DNA of 64,000 nucleotides, from assembly GCA_902729315.2 (NCBI GenBank), contig LR746274.1, forward strand, positions 1,240,001-1,304,000, given 5' to 3'. Every line of letters starts with the position of its first letter. The stretch's first letter is position 1. The position numbers and the translations under genes are program-made. The notes beneath the pieces were generated by a model that was given only the letters and a program-made list of their open reading frames with translations, was not told the DNA's origin and did no database searches. The stretch comes from Spirodela intermedia (lineage: Eukaryota > Streptophyta > Magnoliopsida > Alismatales > Araceae). Positions 1-10,993 of this stretch are shown here, piece by piece.

Positions 1-820
1 CATGCCAAAGATGATATGAACTACGGATGGAATTCAGTTATAAGGTGGAATTCAGATGGAACTAAGACCGTACTATAAATAGAATATGCATGAAGCCAGC
101 TTCTTTGAGCATCAATCGGATGGAAGTATTTTTTTACTGAACGGTTTTGTTGCAGTTGAGAGAAATCAGGACGACTTAATGGATGAGATTTCAATATAAT
201 AGTTGTTTACAATGACTCTGATGTCCATTGATTGCACTTGTGTGAACTCGCGCCCATTGATTGATATCATCTTGAGGAAGATGATGAGGGATAGTTGCTG
301 TCGAAAATTTGCTTCTATTATTTCTTGCTCTTTTTTCTGGTCATGGAACTTTGTTTCTTGTTGTTCTAGGTTGCAACAACCATATCTTTATTTTCTTTTG
401 GAGTGGATAGTGCCACGTTATCATTAAGTGATAACAAGAAAAGGGAACACTGTTTAGGAAACAACAATACTTGTTATTCACCAAATAGCTGTAGTTAGTA
501 ATTGCTTGATGTTTTGGTATCTAATGTCCTCTTTCTCATTGAACAGGATTCATTTACACATCCTTTTTTGGTTTTTTGACCTTCTAGAAAATATCATAGA
601 ACATGTATGAATACTTCTCATGATCATCCCGTGTATGTCGATCCTTTTCCTGCTAATCACATGCTATTTTTTAGTGGATTTGAGAAAAATGTCTGCAGAC
701 AATGGCCATCAGTAAGCTAGATGGTAGAGGGTTATTGCTTATTGTCTTCATCGCAAGTTTTCCCTCTCTGTACATGAGAAATTCATTTATGGTAGTTTCT
801 TTTCTTTCCCTGATGTCCAG
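1..820. other. No coding exon seen; probable TIC40 intron
   Basis: This is AT-rich sequence directly upstream of the first TIC40 exon I can place. I see no segment matching the N-terminal transit peptide or membrane anchor of TIC40, so those exons probably lie left of the window. Short open frames here have no family resemblance. Confidence 0.5.
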
Positions 821-3800
821 CAATATGCAATGAAACAAGCTATGAACACTTTGATGGGGCAAATGGCAGCAGGAAACAGAGAATCCAAAAATTCAGGGTT
901 CTCTCCTGGTTCTCCTTATGCATTTCCTTCAGGTCCCTTTCCATCTCAAATGGCCACATCACCAGTGCGTGATGCGTCTCAACCTACTCCCGCAATTGAT
1001 ATCCCTTCTGCCAAAGTGGAAGCTACAACTGCGACTGCAGCCAGAAGTGACACAGACAAAGTGGATGAACCGAAGAGATATGGTACCTATTCCCTACAGA
1101 GCAAATGTTTTCAAGACATGTATAAAATACTCAATGAATTTGTTGCCGCTGAATTACTCTGCCTTTGCTTTCATTTTTCTTGGGTTTAGAACCAATCTCC
1201 ACACTGTAAGCTTGAGCAGATATTTGGTGCTGCATGTACAACCAAGTGATGTCTTAAGTAATAGATGGCTTTTTGTAGGAAGGGAGGCAGAGAGAGGTCT
1301 CATATGCCAACTTCTCGGCTCAAAAAAGCGCATATCTTACTATGTTGTGCACATTTCCTGTGTCTGGTTTCTTGTTCTGGATTGTTTTCACTGATATCGT
1401 ACTACTGCAGCATTTGTAGATGTTTCTCCTGAAGAAATTTCACACAAAGATTCCTCCACGGATTCAAATGCATCAGTAAAACCAGAGGTCGTTGACTCTG
1501 TAAGTGTGTCTATGATACCTTCAGGAAATTTGTTTGCTCCCCATGGATCTGTAACAATGACGATTTTCGATTATTATTTAAGGTTTCTTCAAATGGGAGT
1601 ACTTTTAGGCCAGACCAAAGTTATTCCAAAGAGCAGTCCCAGTCTCGTAAGTAATAATTTCTTTATGATAATTTTTATTCAATTAATTTATCATGTTAAG
1701 ACTTAGTATCCCACTTCTCTGATAGCCTTGGCCGTTCCTTTTTATGAAGAATTGCACCACGATTTACCGGGTATCGATAACAGAGCGTTCAAATTTAGTT
1801 ACTCCAATAATCCAGAAACGCATTTCTTTAATGTACAAGGATGTCACCAATTCTATAATGACTCCTTATTTCTCTGATTTTAATTTCACGTTTGAAAGAA
1901 AAAATAAATCTTCCTACCACCTCTGCTGCACCTGGACCCTGAAAGAAAATAAGAGAACATTCTCTCATTTTACCCCTCATGTTATGTTATAAACTTTTGT
2001 GCCTTGTTTGATTGCATTTGCTGAATAAACATCTGGACTTTCAGGAACAGGGAAAACTTCACCCTTGCTTTCAGTTGATGCATTGGAGAAGATGATGGAA
2101 GATCCAACAGTGCAGAAGATGGTCTATCCGTGAGATAATTATCATCTATCAGTGTCATAAATTTTCATTTGCTAACGTCTTATCTTTCTGAACATGTTTT
2201 AACTTTTAGCCGTTTTCATGCCTATTTTCTTTGTGATAAAATGAACCGGATATGTGCCTCTGCGCGCGTTATGATTAATCTCCCTCGCAGTGGCTTATAT
2301 TTTGCCGCTTCTCTTTATAAAAGAAACTTTATTTGAATTTTATTACTTTCTAGAAACTCCTTCGGCATTGAATATGACTATAAAATAATATTTATATTCT
2401 GCTGAATTTGTCCATCCTTACATTACATCATATTATTAAGTTGTACTCTGCGACTGTCTAGTTGATATTTGGTTGCCTGATTTATTATCGATATTTCTGA
2501 CAATAGCTTTTAGGAGATATTAGGTCATTCCACTTGTGAAAATATTCGTGCGATTTCAGGAAATAACACTTCCTCTACATTTCATTTTAGTGATGTATAG
2601 AGATGTTCGTTATGCCATCTGCATCCTGTTGGTGGTCGTTTCTCATTTAGGAAAGTCTTTTGTTTATTACCCCATTAGAGGAAATGAAGTTTTGTTCTAT
2701 CGAATGGCTCCAGGAATTTAGGTTGTCTTTTGAACTCTGTTTCCTTACCATCCGCGTTCCATAGCTCAACTGACTTGAATAAGGCTTACCGTGAGAATTC
2801 CTGGTTCTGTGATGGCTCGACTTGTTCAGCTGTCCTGAATCGCGTGGCTCCCCACTTCTGATTGGAATCAGGCCAATAATTGGTGCTAATTTTAATATTT
2901 GTAGCTATCCTAAAACCGCGGTAATGGGTATTCTTTTAGAGATTTTGTTGGATTCGTTGTCATCACGAAATTTCATATTGGGCAGTTTTCGTTGTTCAAG
3001 ATTCCTTGGACTGTCCTATGATTTTCTTTTATTTTCTATTAATCTCACAATGTGGATGGTTATCAAATAAACTAGTTCATTGCTTTTTATGTTATTTTTC
3101 TATCTCCTTCTTTCTCTTTCCTATAAGTTGCTTGGATGTTTAATTAACAAAGGATCTGTCTTTTATTCTGAAATCACGCAGCTATTTACCCGAGGAGATG
3201 AGAAATCCCACTACTTTTAAGTGTAAGCTCTTTGCTTTTAGGAGTCGTCTTAGTCAATCTCTTTTTATTTAATGTGTCGTACATGATATTTTTTCTGCCG
3301 GTATGACAAGCTGCTTAATAATGTTGAATTCTTTTCAGGGATGTTACAGAATCCTGAATACCGTCAACAACTGCAAGACATGCTGTAAGTGTCACCCTGT
3401 AGACTCTTGAATATTAGTTTTGTGCTCCGGAATACAGGTCAATACCTTCTTGGTAGGCAATTGCTTGGCGGGTTAAGATAATTTAGTCTATTTGATATTT
3501 TATTGTGTCTGTGGTCTACCCCCTCTACTACAAAATTTTAAAAGACCAATTTAATAGACCTCATGAGTAAGCTGCCGTGCCATGCATTTTTTGCATGTAT
3601 CTATGATCGAGTACATGCTTTAATTTCTAAAATTTCCAGGAACAACATGGGAGGCGGCGGTGGTGAATGGGACAATAGGATGATGGATTCCTTGAAAAAC
3701 TTTGATCTGAGCAGTCCAGAAGTCAAGCAGCAATTCGGTGAGTCAACCTGCAAAGGATTATAGTAGTTTTGAGCAGGTTACATACCGCTTGAAGTACTGG

Positions 3801-4975
3801 ATCTACGGTGTATGTAGTGGCACTTGATGTCTAATTCTTCCGACGCTTCAGTTGACCCTTTTGTTTCATTTATACTTGTTTGGGATATTGAAGATGATCA
3901 CCACTCTCGTCCCATCAGACATCCATCAGCTGTTGTACAGAGCACAAATTCTTTTAGTTTTCAGCCTTGGACAGCGAAAAAGACACTAGAATTCCTCCGC
4001 CAAACAGAATGATGTGCAATTCCTCGGTGGATAAAAAAACATTATCATGGGTGATTTAATTTGGTCTCATTTTTTTTTAATCCCCACACTAATTTCTAGC
4101 ATGCGACTGCTTTGTTCATTGAAGCTTTTGTTTCATATCCACCGAGATATATTTGTTGCCTTATTTTCTTTTAAAGAGGAAACACTTTCTACTCTCTCTC
4201 CGAGAACGAAACGCTTTTATTTCCACCACTCAACCAGAATTCTGCTCGATTGTTTAGCTTAGTGTAGTTTAGTTTAGTTCCTCTGTGTCGAGATGTGATC
4301 GGGCTTTGTGGGTTTCTTCGTCAGTCTGAGCTGAGCATGCCTAAGCTCAACTTGTCTGATACCATCTTTCAGCCCTTCTCGAAGGAAAAAAGCTTGAGTA
4401 TTCATCATCGTTTCAACATCCAATTGCCATTTCATCATCACTCCCCGCTTCGCTCTGCTGATTTCTTTGTTTTGCCTGTGTTGCCCGGGATTACAGAGCA
4501 GATTGGGCTCACCCCAGAAGAAGTAATCTCGAAGATCATGGCAAATCCTGACGTGGCTTTGGCGTTTCAGAATCCAAGAGTCCAGGCTGCCATCATGGAC
4601 GTATGTCAGAGACAAATTCTCTCATTGTTTATATCCCCCCCTTACTATTTTCTCCCATTCTCCTTATCATATTACTTGTAATTTTCCCTTTGCAGTGTTC
4701 CCAGAATCCCTTCAGCATCGCAAAGTATCAAAATGACAAGGAGGTGAGGATATCCATTCCCAAATCTCCTCTTTATTTACTTTTAATAGCATCTGTATGG
4801 CAAATGATCGTTCTAAAAGGGGGATGAACAGGGTTTCTCGGTTTTTTTTTTTTTTTTTTTTTTGGTGGGTCTGTAGCAAGATGTGCCCTTCATTGCGCTT
4901 AAACTTCCGTTTCAGGTCATGGACGTCCTCAACAAGATTTCCGAGCTCTTCCCCGGGGTGTCTGGTCCTCTCTGA
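821..4975 (+). CDS. TIC40: TIC40, inner-envelope import co-chaperone (3' part)
   Basis: TIC40 is an inner-envelope protein whose stromal part works with Tic110 and Hsp93 during chloroplast protein import. Ten exons are readable: 821-1082, 1411-1499, 1583-1646, 2045-2129, 3182-3222, 3339-3384, 3640-3737, 4497-4600, 4696-4743 and 4916-4975. All phases join and give 298 residues. Diagnostic stretches are EPKRYAFVDVSPEEI, ALEKMMEDPTVQKMVYPYLP, EEMRNPTTFKWMLQNPEYRQ and IGLTPEEVISKIMANPDVA. The C-terminus carries Sti1/Hop-like repeats (MANPDVALAFQNPRVQAAIM) and ends in ISELFPGVSGPL, as in the family. The family is about 450 residues long, so the transit peptide, membrane span and first exons are missing here and should lie upstream of the window. 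The call rests on remembered Arabidopsis sequence; the first exon may extend differently. Confidence 0.93.
4842..4863 (+). repeat. Poly(T) run in last TIC40 intron
   Basis: A run of about 22 T lies some 50 bases before the acceptor of the final TIC40 exon. It is a simple homopolymer and is likely to be length-variable. Confidence 0.8.
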
Positions 4976-5304
4976 TCCTCCTCCACCCTGATTCCATTGA
5001 GCTTCCCGGGGGTGTCAAGTCAACGTGTGCCAGTTTTGGGTTCTTCAATGGCAGATGCGCCGTTGCATGGGGCTGAAGATCAGTAGCTTCTGGAGAGCCA
5101 ACAGTTCTTGATATAAGTTGGCCATTGTCGTAGGCTCCTAGGGTGTCCATAACAGTTTTTTTTTTTCCCCTGTTTAGTAGTTTTTTTTTTTTAAGCGCCT
5201 CTGGTTCGGTAGAGTTTCTTTGGTAAGCTTAGTCGGTGGTCATGAATCTGATGAGCAGTCAAGTTCAAAGGGTTGACTTTGCGTTTGTCAGAACGGATAT
5301 TCTC

Positions 5305-5310
5305 AATAAA
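5305..5310 (+). terminator. AATAAA polyadenylation signal, TIC40
   Basis: A canonical AATAAA lies about 330 bases after the TIC40 stop and before the next promoter region. It is a plausible near-upstream element for 3' end formation. Confidence 0.4.
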
Positions 5311-5601
5311 ACCAGGTCAAACCCTCCTGGATGGGAATAAGGAAAATGGGTTTTTCTTTTTTAATTGAGATTTGTGTCACCACTGTCACCATGTGTTCTA
5401 CGTTAACGGGCCTATAAGATCCACACACGGCCCAGATATTTCAGTCCCAAAATTTACTTGAAAAAACACAACTGATTTTATATTGTGCATATGTAACGTT
5501 TAAGTTAATAGCTGCAGGAAAAGTAAAAAAAATGATGAGGATATTTTGGTAACATTCCTTGACAAAATCTCCTTCGATGTCCATACATTTGATGGGCTAA
5601 A

Positions 5602-6045
5602 TGTAATGGGCTTCGTTTAGTGGGCCAGTGGGCAACCATCCAGCCGGCCCTTCGCAGGTCCGATGAAAAAATGGTGAGGTGGACCATATAACGGCAACGG
5701 CGCAGATAGGCCTACGTCATTCTGACGATTTTTTTATATTTATTTTTCTTTCCCCCTTAGGGGTGTCTCATAGGACTGGAAGCTTCAGAAACAGACTAGT
5801 TTATTTTTCTATATAATTAAATTTATTTTTTAAGTTCCAGAAAAAAAGGGCCGAAGTCAAGTTTACCAGAGATGCACTTCTTAATGGGCTTCCTATAATG
5901 GGCCAGTGAGCATCCATTTTCCCCGCCGTCGCACGTGCGAGGACGGAAAAAAAGAAAAGGTTAGGTGGTCCATACGACGGTTACGGCGCAGATGGGTGCA
6001 GGGCCCACGTCACGCTGGATTTTTATTATTATTTTATTTTAGTGT
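5602..6045. repeat. Duplicated promoter block, two diverged copies
   Basis: Copy 1 (about 5602-5765) and copy 2 (about 5881-6045) share, in the same order, TAATGGGCTTC, GGGCCAGTG, GGTGGxCCATA, GGxxACGGCGCAGAT and an ACGTCAxxCTG motif followed by T-rich DNA. The offset between copies is about 280-287 bases. The second copy adds a palindromic CACGTG. The pair lies just upstream of the adenylate kinase start. Confidence 0.75.
5934..5939. promoter_or_regulatory. G-box CACGTG upstream of adenylate kinase
   Basis: A palindromic CACGTG inside GCACGTGC lies about 245 bases before the start codon. G-boxes bind bZIP and bHLH factors in plants. Function here is inference. Confidence 0.35.
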
Positions 6046-6180
6046 TTTTTTCTGTCACTCTTACGTGTGCTGAGGGCAAGCCGGCGCAGATGGGAGGTCC
6101 ACGAGAGACCTCTGTAGAAGAAGTGGCAAAGGAGGGAGAAGAAGGCTCCAGGGAGTAGGCACGGGGGCCAGCCGGCTTCT

Positions 6181-9100
6181 ATGGCTTGCTTGGGTTGCCT
6201 CTCCTTCGCCGCCGCCAAACCGGCGGCGGCGAACCCCTCTTCTACGCCGTCGTCCAGCAAGCCCGTCGTAGGCGGGCCCCGTTCGTCGTCCCTTTCTGCT
6301 GCCCCTTCGTCGTCGTCGTCCTCACTTGGGCTCACTCTTCGCCTCGATCGCGCTCCGAAATGCTGTTTCTCCTTCGGCTTCAGGAGGCGCGCTTCGCCCC
6401 AATCTCGGCCGGTTAGTATTAACTCTTTCCTGTCCTTGTCGAATGTCGGCGCTGGAGAGGTCTTTGGTTCCGAGATGGGCTGTGGATACGTTGGCTTTGA
6501 TCGTCTGGGATGTTCATCGGGTGTGTGCTGGAATTTGGCCTGTATTCTTTCCTTTTTAGCCTGCGGTATGAACACGTGAAATTCTTTCGTATGTTGTATT
6601 TCTTATCTTTGAAACTTTGCGTTGTCAGATTGTCCTGGCAACAGCGAAGTCAGAGCCTCTGAAGATTATGATATCAGGTGCTCCTGCATCTGGAAAGGGT
6701 ACACAGTGCGAGCTGATCAAGGATAAGGTAGGTCGTGAATTTACCCCTCTTGTGCTGGTTCTTGAGTTATATTGCCCTCTTTTAGATCTTTAGTATGATA
6801 ATTCAGAAGGTAGAGAGTAGGAAGAATAACTTGGGAAATGGGTATGTGCTGGAGTACAATCATACAAAACGGTTGGAGATAAATCTTTCTCTGAAACCTT
6901 CAAACCGGTAAGTGAAAGAGGCAAACATGAGCGATATTTTATAGTTTACACCAAAGAAAATCTCAGTGGCTTCTCACACTCAGTGATGAATCTAAAATTC
7001 CCCATTTCTATGTGTCCTCGAAAAAAAGTTCCAGAGACTGGCTTATCCAAATCTCAAAATAATTCTACGCCGCCAAAGGTTTATATTTCGCCTATCGCCA
7101 TTATTTCCTCTGATTAGCTACCTCCATCCATGATACGCTCTTGATAATCCTTGCTTAAAGCTTCTGCTCTCTAATTGTTCGGTGTGCTGAGGTCATTCCG
7201 GAAATCGTCAGCTAATCGTTGCTCTTGTGATAGACAGCCTTACCTTTATGTTTTCATATTTGAGCGCGCTTATCAAAAATAATCGAACGGCTGTCTAATG
7301 ATAGCTGTCAGACAGCAAATTGAAACGGGCTACATTCTCATATGTTTTGAGCTGTTCTTAAGCCATCACTTTCTGTATTGGCGGGAGTCCAGGTTTCATG
7401 AAATCATCGAGTTTACAGCATTTTTCCCTCTCTTGGTTAAAAGTCAATGATATGGTTTTTGTTTTACACATTTTCTAAAAATAATAATTTTTGAAGAACT
7501 TGGATGAGTCAGTAAAGAACACTATGAAACTAAGCATGCCGAGGATGTGGCGTGTGATAGAGAGAAATTGATGGATAATAACGATGACAGGAGTGTCAGG
7601 ACAATGACAATGATGGTAAGATATCAAAGTATAAGAATATTAATGATTTAGAATGGATTTAATCCTCACACACATTTGGCAAAAGTAAATGTTAAATATG
7701 AAGCTGAAATGACATAGGACGTCTCATCACATGAGAAGTTAGCTATGCACCAATGTTTTTTGCAGTCCGTTGTGGAGCAATGTAACTTTGAGAGATCTCG
7801 CTGACTCCGGATTTAACCCATCGTTCTGTACCTCCTTGTAAGAGTCATCACTCTTTGTCGTTCAAAAAGAAGGGTTTCATATTAGTAGTTTTCTGATCGT
7901 TCCAAATTATCAGAAGTGTCCTTAATACTTACTCTGTTGTTGCTATTTTAACGACTACTTGCTAGTTGCAAACTTGTAATTCCACATTTTGGGATCTCTC
8001 TAGCCTTCATAACTTATTTTTCGACCTTTCTTACTGATTATTGTTTTGTGCTCTGTTGACTATCATGTTTCACAATTTCTTTCCTTTTTCGCTTCATAAG
8101 GCCTTGTCCTGGGTCAACCTTTTCAACAGAAAACAGATTGAATGAAGTAGTCCTCTTTTATGTAGTATGGACTGGTGCATATTGCTGCTGGAGATTTACT
8201 ACGAGCAGAAGTTGCAGCAGGGACTGAGAATGGGAAGCAAGCAAAATATTACATGGAAAAGGGGATGCTAGTCCCTGATGAAATCGTCGTAAATGTATGC
8301 ACATGCCATGGATCCTGAGTGCCCTTTCACTAGATTGAGAAGCCACATCCGTCTCCTCTTGGAAAGTTTCTAATTTTCCATTAGTTTCTAGATGGTCAAA
8401 GAGCGTTTACTGCAACCGGATGCAGAAGAAAATGGCTGGCTTTTGGATGGATATCCAAGAAGCCTTTCTCAGGCAGCTGCTCTGGAAAATCTTGGCATCC
8501 ACCCTGAACTTTTCATTCTTCTCGATGTAAGCATATGAAGCCTCCAATTCTCTGTGCTCATCATAGTAATCTCAGAATGATTATTTATTAATATATGAAG
8601 CATAATCTCATTACTGTGAACGTGCTTGATGTTTGAGCTTTCTATTCAAAATCAGCAGATATGTTCTCTCAATTAATTTATTTTCCGGCTGGTTCATGAT
8701 CTGCTTCTGGTTCTGCTTTCCTTAAATGTCAGTTCTAGTCTTGAAGCCTTCTCTTTTGCCATCTCCTGATCAGGATTTCTTGTGATCACATATGCGAAGC
8801 GTCTACTTTTTTTTCTGCATGAAATACGCCATTTCTACTAGTGTTCCAAAAAAAAACCTTTAATTTGTATCTTCCCTCTTGTTAATAGTTGTAACCTTCT
8901 AGTTTATGCATTATTCATGCCACTTATAGGTAAACAAAGCAGTAACTAGCTTGCTGGGGCCTCTATTTCGCAGGTTGATGAGGATATCCTGGTGGAGAGA
9001 GTTGTGGGGAGGAGGCTCGACCCTGTCACCGGAAAAATCTACCACTTGAAGTATTCACCACCTGAAAATGAAGAAATCGCCGCCAGGCTTACTCAGCGCT

Positions 9101-9854
9101 TTGATGATACTGAAGAAAAGGTTTGCATCTTCAGATGGTTATTCATGCCATTTTCACCGTTGACTTCTGAAGCTTGTGGCAACATTCCATTTAATTCTTG
9201 AACTGTTCTACGTTGAAGTTGCCTCTCCTGATGGAAATTTCCTGTTTGCTTACTTTATTTGTTAAGGTAAAGCTGCGGTTGCAGACCCACCATCAGAATG
9301 TGGAAGCTGTGCTCGGAGTCTATGAGAACATCACCGTCAAGGTCGTTGAACTCCTATTGATGAGCCATGCGATTTTCTCCGTTGACTTCATGTTTTCTCC
9401 ACTGGTCATCTCTGACAACAGAAAATTGTTCCCAAAAATAGGAAAAAAAATAAATAGCTGGAAAACTGATATGGCCATTCTTATCCATGCCATTTTCTCC
9501 GTTGACTTCATGTTTTCTCCATTCGCCATCCCTGACAACAGAAAATTGCTCACAAAAATAGGAAAAAAAACAAATAATTGGAAAACTGATCTGGCCATTC
9601 TTATCCATGCTATTTTCTCCGTTGACCTCATGTTTTCTCCATTCGTCATCTCTGACAACAGAATTTTTTTCCCTAAAATAGGAAAAAACAACAAATAATT
9701 GGAGACTGATATGGGCTTATTCATTGTGATCCAGATCAATGGAAATGCACCAAAGGGACAAGTATTCTCTGAGATCGACGCAGCACTGTCTGAGGTTCTT
9801 GACAAGAAATCCAAGGAAAGCTCATCATCGATGGCTGCCAGCGTGGCCCATTGA
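6181..9854 (+). CDS. AMK2: Chloroplast adenylate kinase
   Basis: The enzyme converts ATP + AMP to 2 ADP in the plastid stroma. Seven exons join in phase: 6181-6411, 6629-6727, 8166-8294, 8392-8526, 8974-9120, 9267-9341 and 9735-9854, giving 311 residues. The first about 75 residues are Ser/Ala/Pro-rich with few acidic residues, typical of a chloroplast transit peptide. The P-loop ISGAPASGKGTQ, the AMP-site region LLDGYPRSLSQA, the LID segment GRRLDPVTGKIYHLKYSPP and RFDDTEEKVKLRL follow in order. The start is the first ATG of the in-frame exon. It resembles Arabidopsis AMK2 (At5g47840) rather than the shorter cytosolic/mitochondrial forms. The symbol is assigned by remembered resemblance. Confidence 0.93.
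9366..9700. repeat. 120-bp tandem repeat, about three copies, in last intron
   Basis: Three near-identical units begin at about 9366, 9486 and 9606, a period of exactly 120 bases. Each opens with CATGCxATTTTCTCCGTTGA and includes TCTGACAACAGAAAATT-like and AAAATAGGAAAAAA stretches. Because 120 is a multiple of three, both strands keep long open frames through the array. A related partial copy sits in the preceding intron near 9146-9172. Confidence 0.95.
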
Positions 9855-10288
9855 ATCATCATCTCCTAATTATACACTCGCAATCAAGCGTTGACATTTT
9901 TTATCTCTGTTTCTTGATCTTGTGCATTTTCTTTTCTGTAAGTGCCATTTTGGTGGGTGGGCGCTGGGAATTTATTTAATGCGTCCTCAACTCATGCTGT
10001 GTAAATTTTCGGAAAAGAAAATTCCCTCATTTTGTGGAACATCCATGCAAAAAGATTTGTGCATCATCAGTGGCCACGAATGCTTTGAACGATGGCGGAT
10101 TTTGAAATCCTGTTTTCTGCCCATCCGTTTGGGAATTCTGCGCTGGAAACAAGGAAATCCCCTTCATTTGTGAAGGCTCCTCCAGCAATGGGCCGGTCCG
10201 GTCTTGGGCCCGTTTTGGGCCGTAAAGATCCCCAAGGGCGGCATGCGGCAGTGTTTTCTCGCGTTTGTTCTTGAGGTTGGGGGATTTT

Positions 10289-10380
10289 GTTTCCCTGAAA
10301 ATCCGCCGTTTGGAGAGGGTTGTAAGAGTGGTAGAAATCCACTGCTGAATTTCGTTTCCTGAAAATATTACCGTTTGGAT
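10289..10380. repeat. Imperfect direct repeat in syntaxin promoter
   Basis: GTTTCCCTGAAAAT followed by CCGTTTGGA (from 10289) recurs as GTTTCCTGAAAAT followed by CCGTTTGGA (from 10354), an offset of about 65 bases. No known element matches the whole unit. Confidence 0.6.
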
Positions 10381-10785
10381 TGTGGTAAAACAGAGGAAAC
10401 TCATGGAATTGTGTCCGTGGAAAGCAAAATGGAAGATTCTAGGGTCAAAATAAATATAGTAAACATTTTATGACGTTTCTGTAATATACAAGGACTTTAA
10501 TGAGTATATTTTTCCACTAGGGGGTAAATGAAAAAACTGTATGTCCCGGCATCTTCCTCGGGTGGAGTTCCTTCGTGGTGACGGAGAGCAGTCGTTCGCC
10601 ATCGTGCTGTCCAAATATTCCAGAGCAGTTCTCCGAGAAGTCGCTCGTCTTCTGTCGGCGTTCCCATCTCGCGGGATTCAACTGTTTTGGGGGGTGTTGC
10701 TGCGGAAGGAAATACGATCGCTGTGCTCCAACTGCGGATCTCCTTGCAGTCTTGGTCGACGTCAGATTCGACCACCGCGCGTGGG

Positions 10786-10793
10786 AAACCCTA
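10786..10793 (+). promoter_or_regulatory. Telo-box AAACCCTA
   Basis: AAACCCTA is a plant telo-box, common in 5' regions of translation, organelle and housekeeping genes. It lies about 200 bases before the syntaxin start codon. Confidence 0.4.
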
Positions 10794-10993
10794 ATCCTTG
10801 TGAATTTTGCTGCTGTGATCCGTCCCCTGGACACGTAGGGGCCAATTTGCGCGATTTTTCTGTGTTTTCCTCCTCTTTCCCGAGGGGGATGAGAAAAGTG
10901 AGAGTGCCAATCCGGTATTCGCTCTCAGATCTGTGTTAGTGGAGGGCGCTTCTTGTTTACTTTCTTGGTTATTTCTCTTTGCCCGCGCCTTTG

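Larger units (their letters stand above)
4976..6180. other. TIC40 3' UTR and adenylate kinase promoter region
   Basis: This holds no gene. The left part is the TIC40 3' UTR. The right part is rich in GGCCCA/TGGGCC motifs (site II-like, typical of housekeeping and organelle-protein genes) and contains two diverged copies of a block of about 165 bases, described separately. Confidence 0.6.
9855..10993. other. Intergenic region and syntaxin 5' region
   Basis: No gene is recognised. The left half is the adenylate kinase 3' UTR. The middle carries GGCCC-rich DNA (10190-10250) and a short direct repeat (10289-10380). The right part is GC-rich 5' leader of the syntaxin with a telo-box and short upstream ATGs. 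Confidence 0.6.

Noticed and set aside
9320-9862. 180-codon minus-strand open frame with three internal repeats
   Set aside because: It is a product of the 120-bp tandem repeat, whose length is a multiple of three. Its repeats translate to hydrophobic text with no family resemblance.
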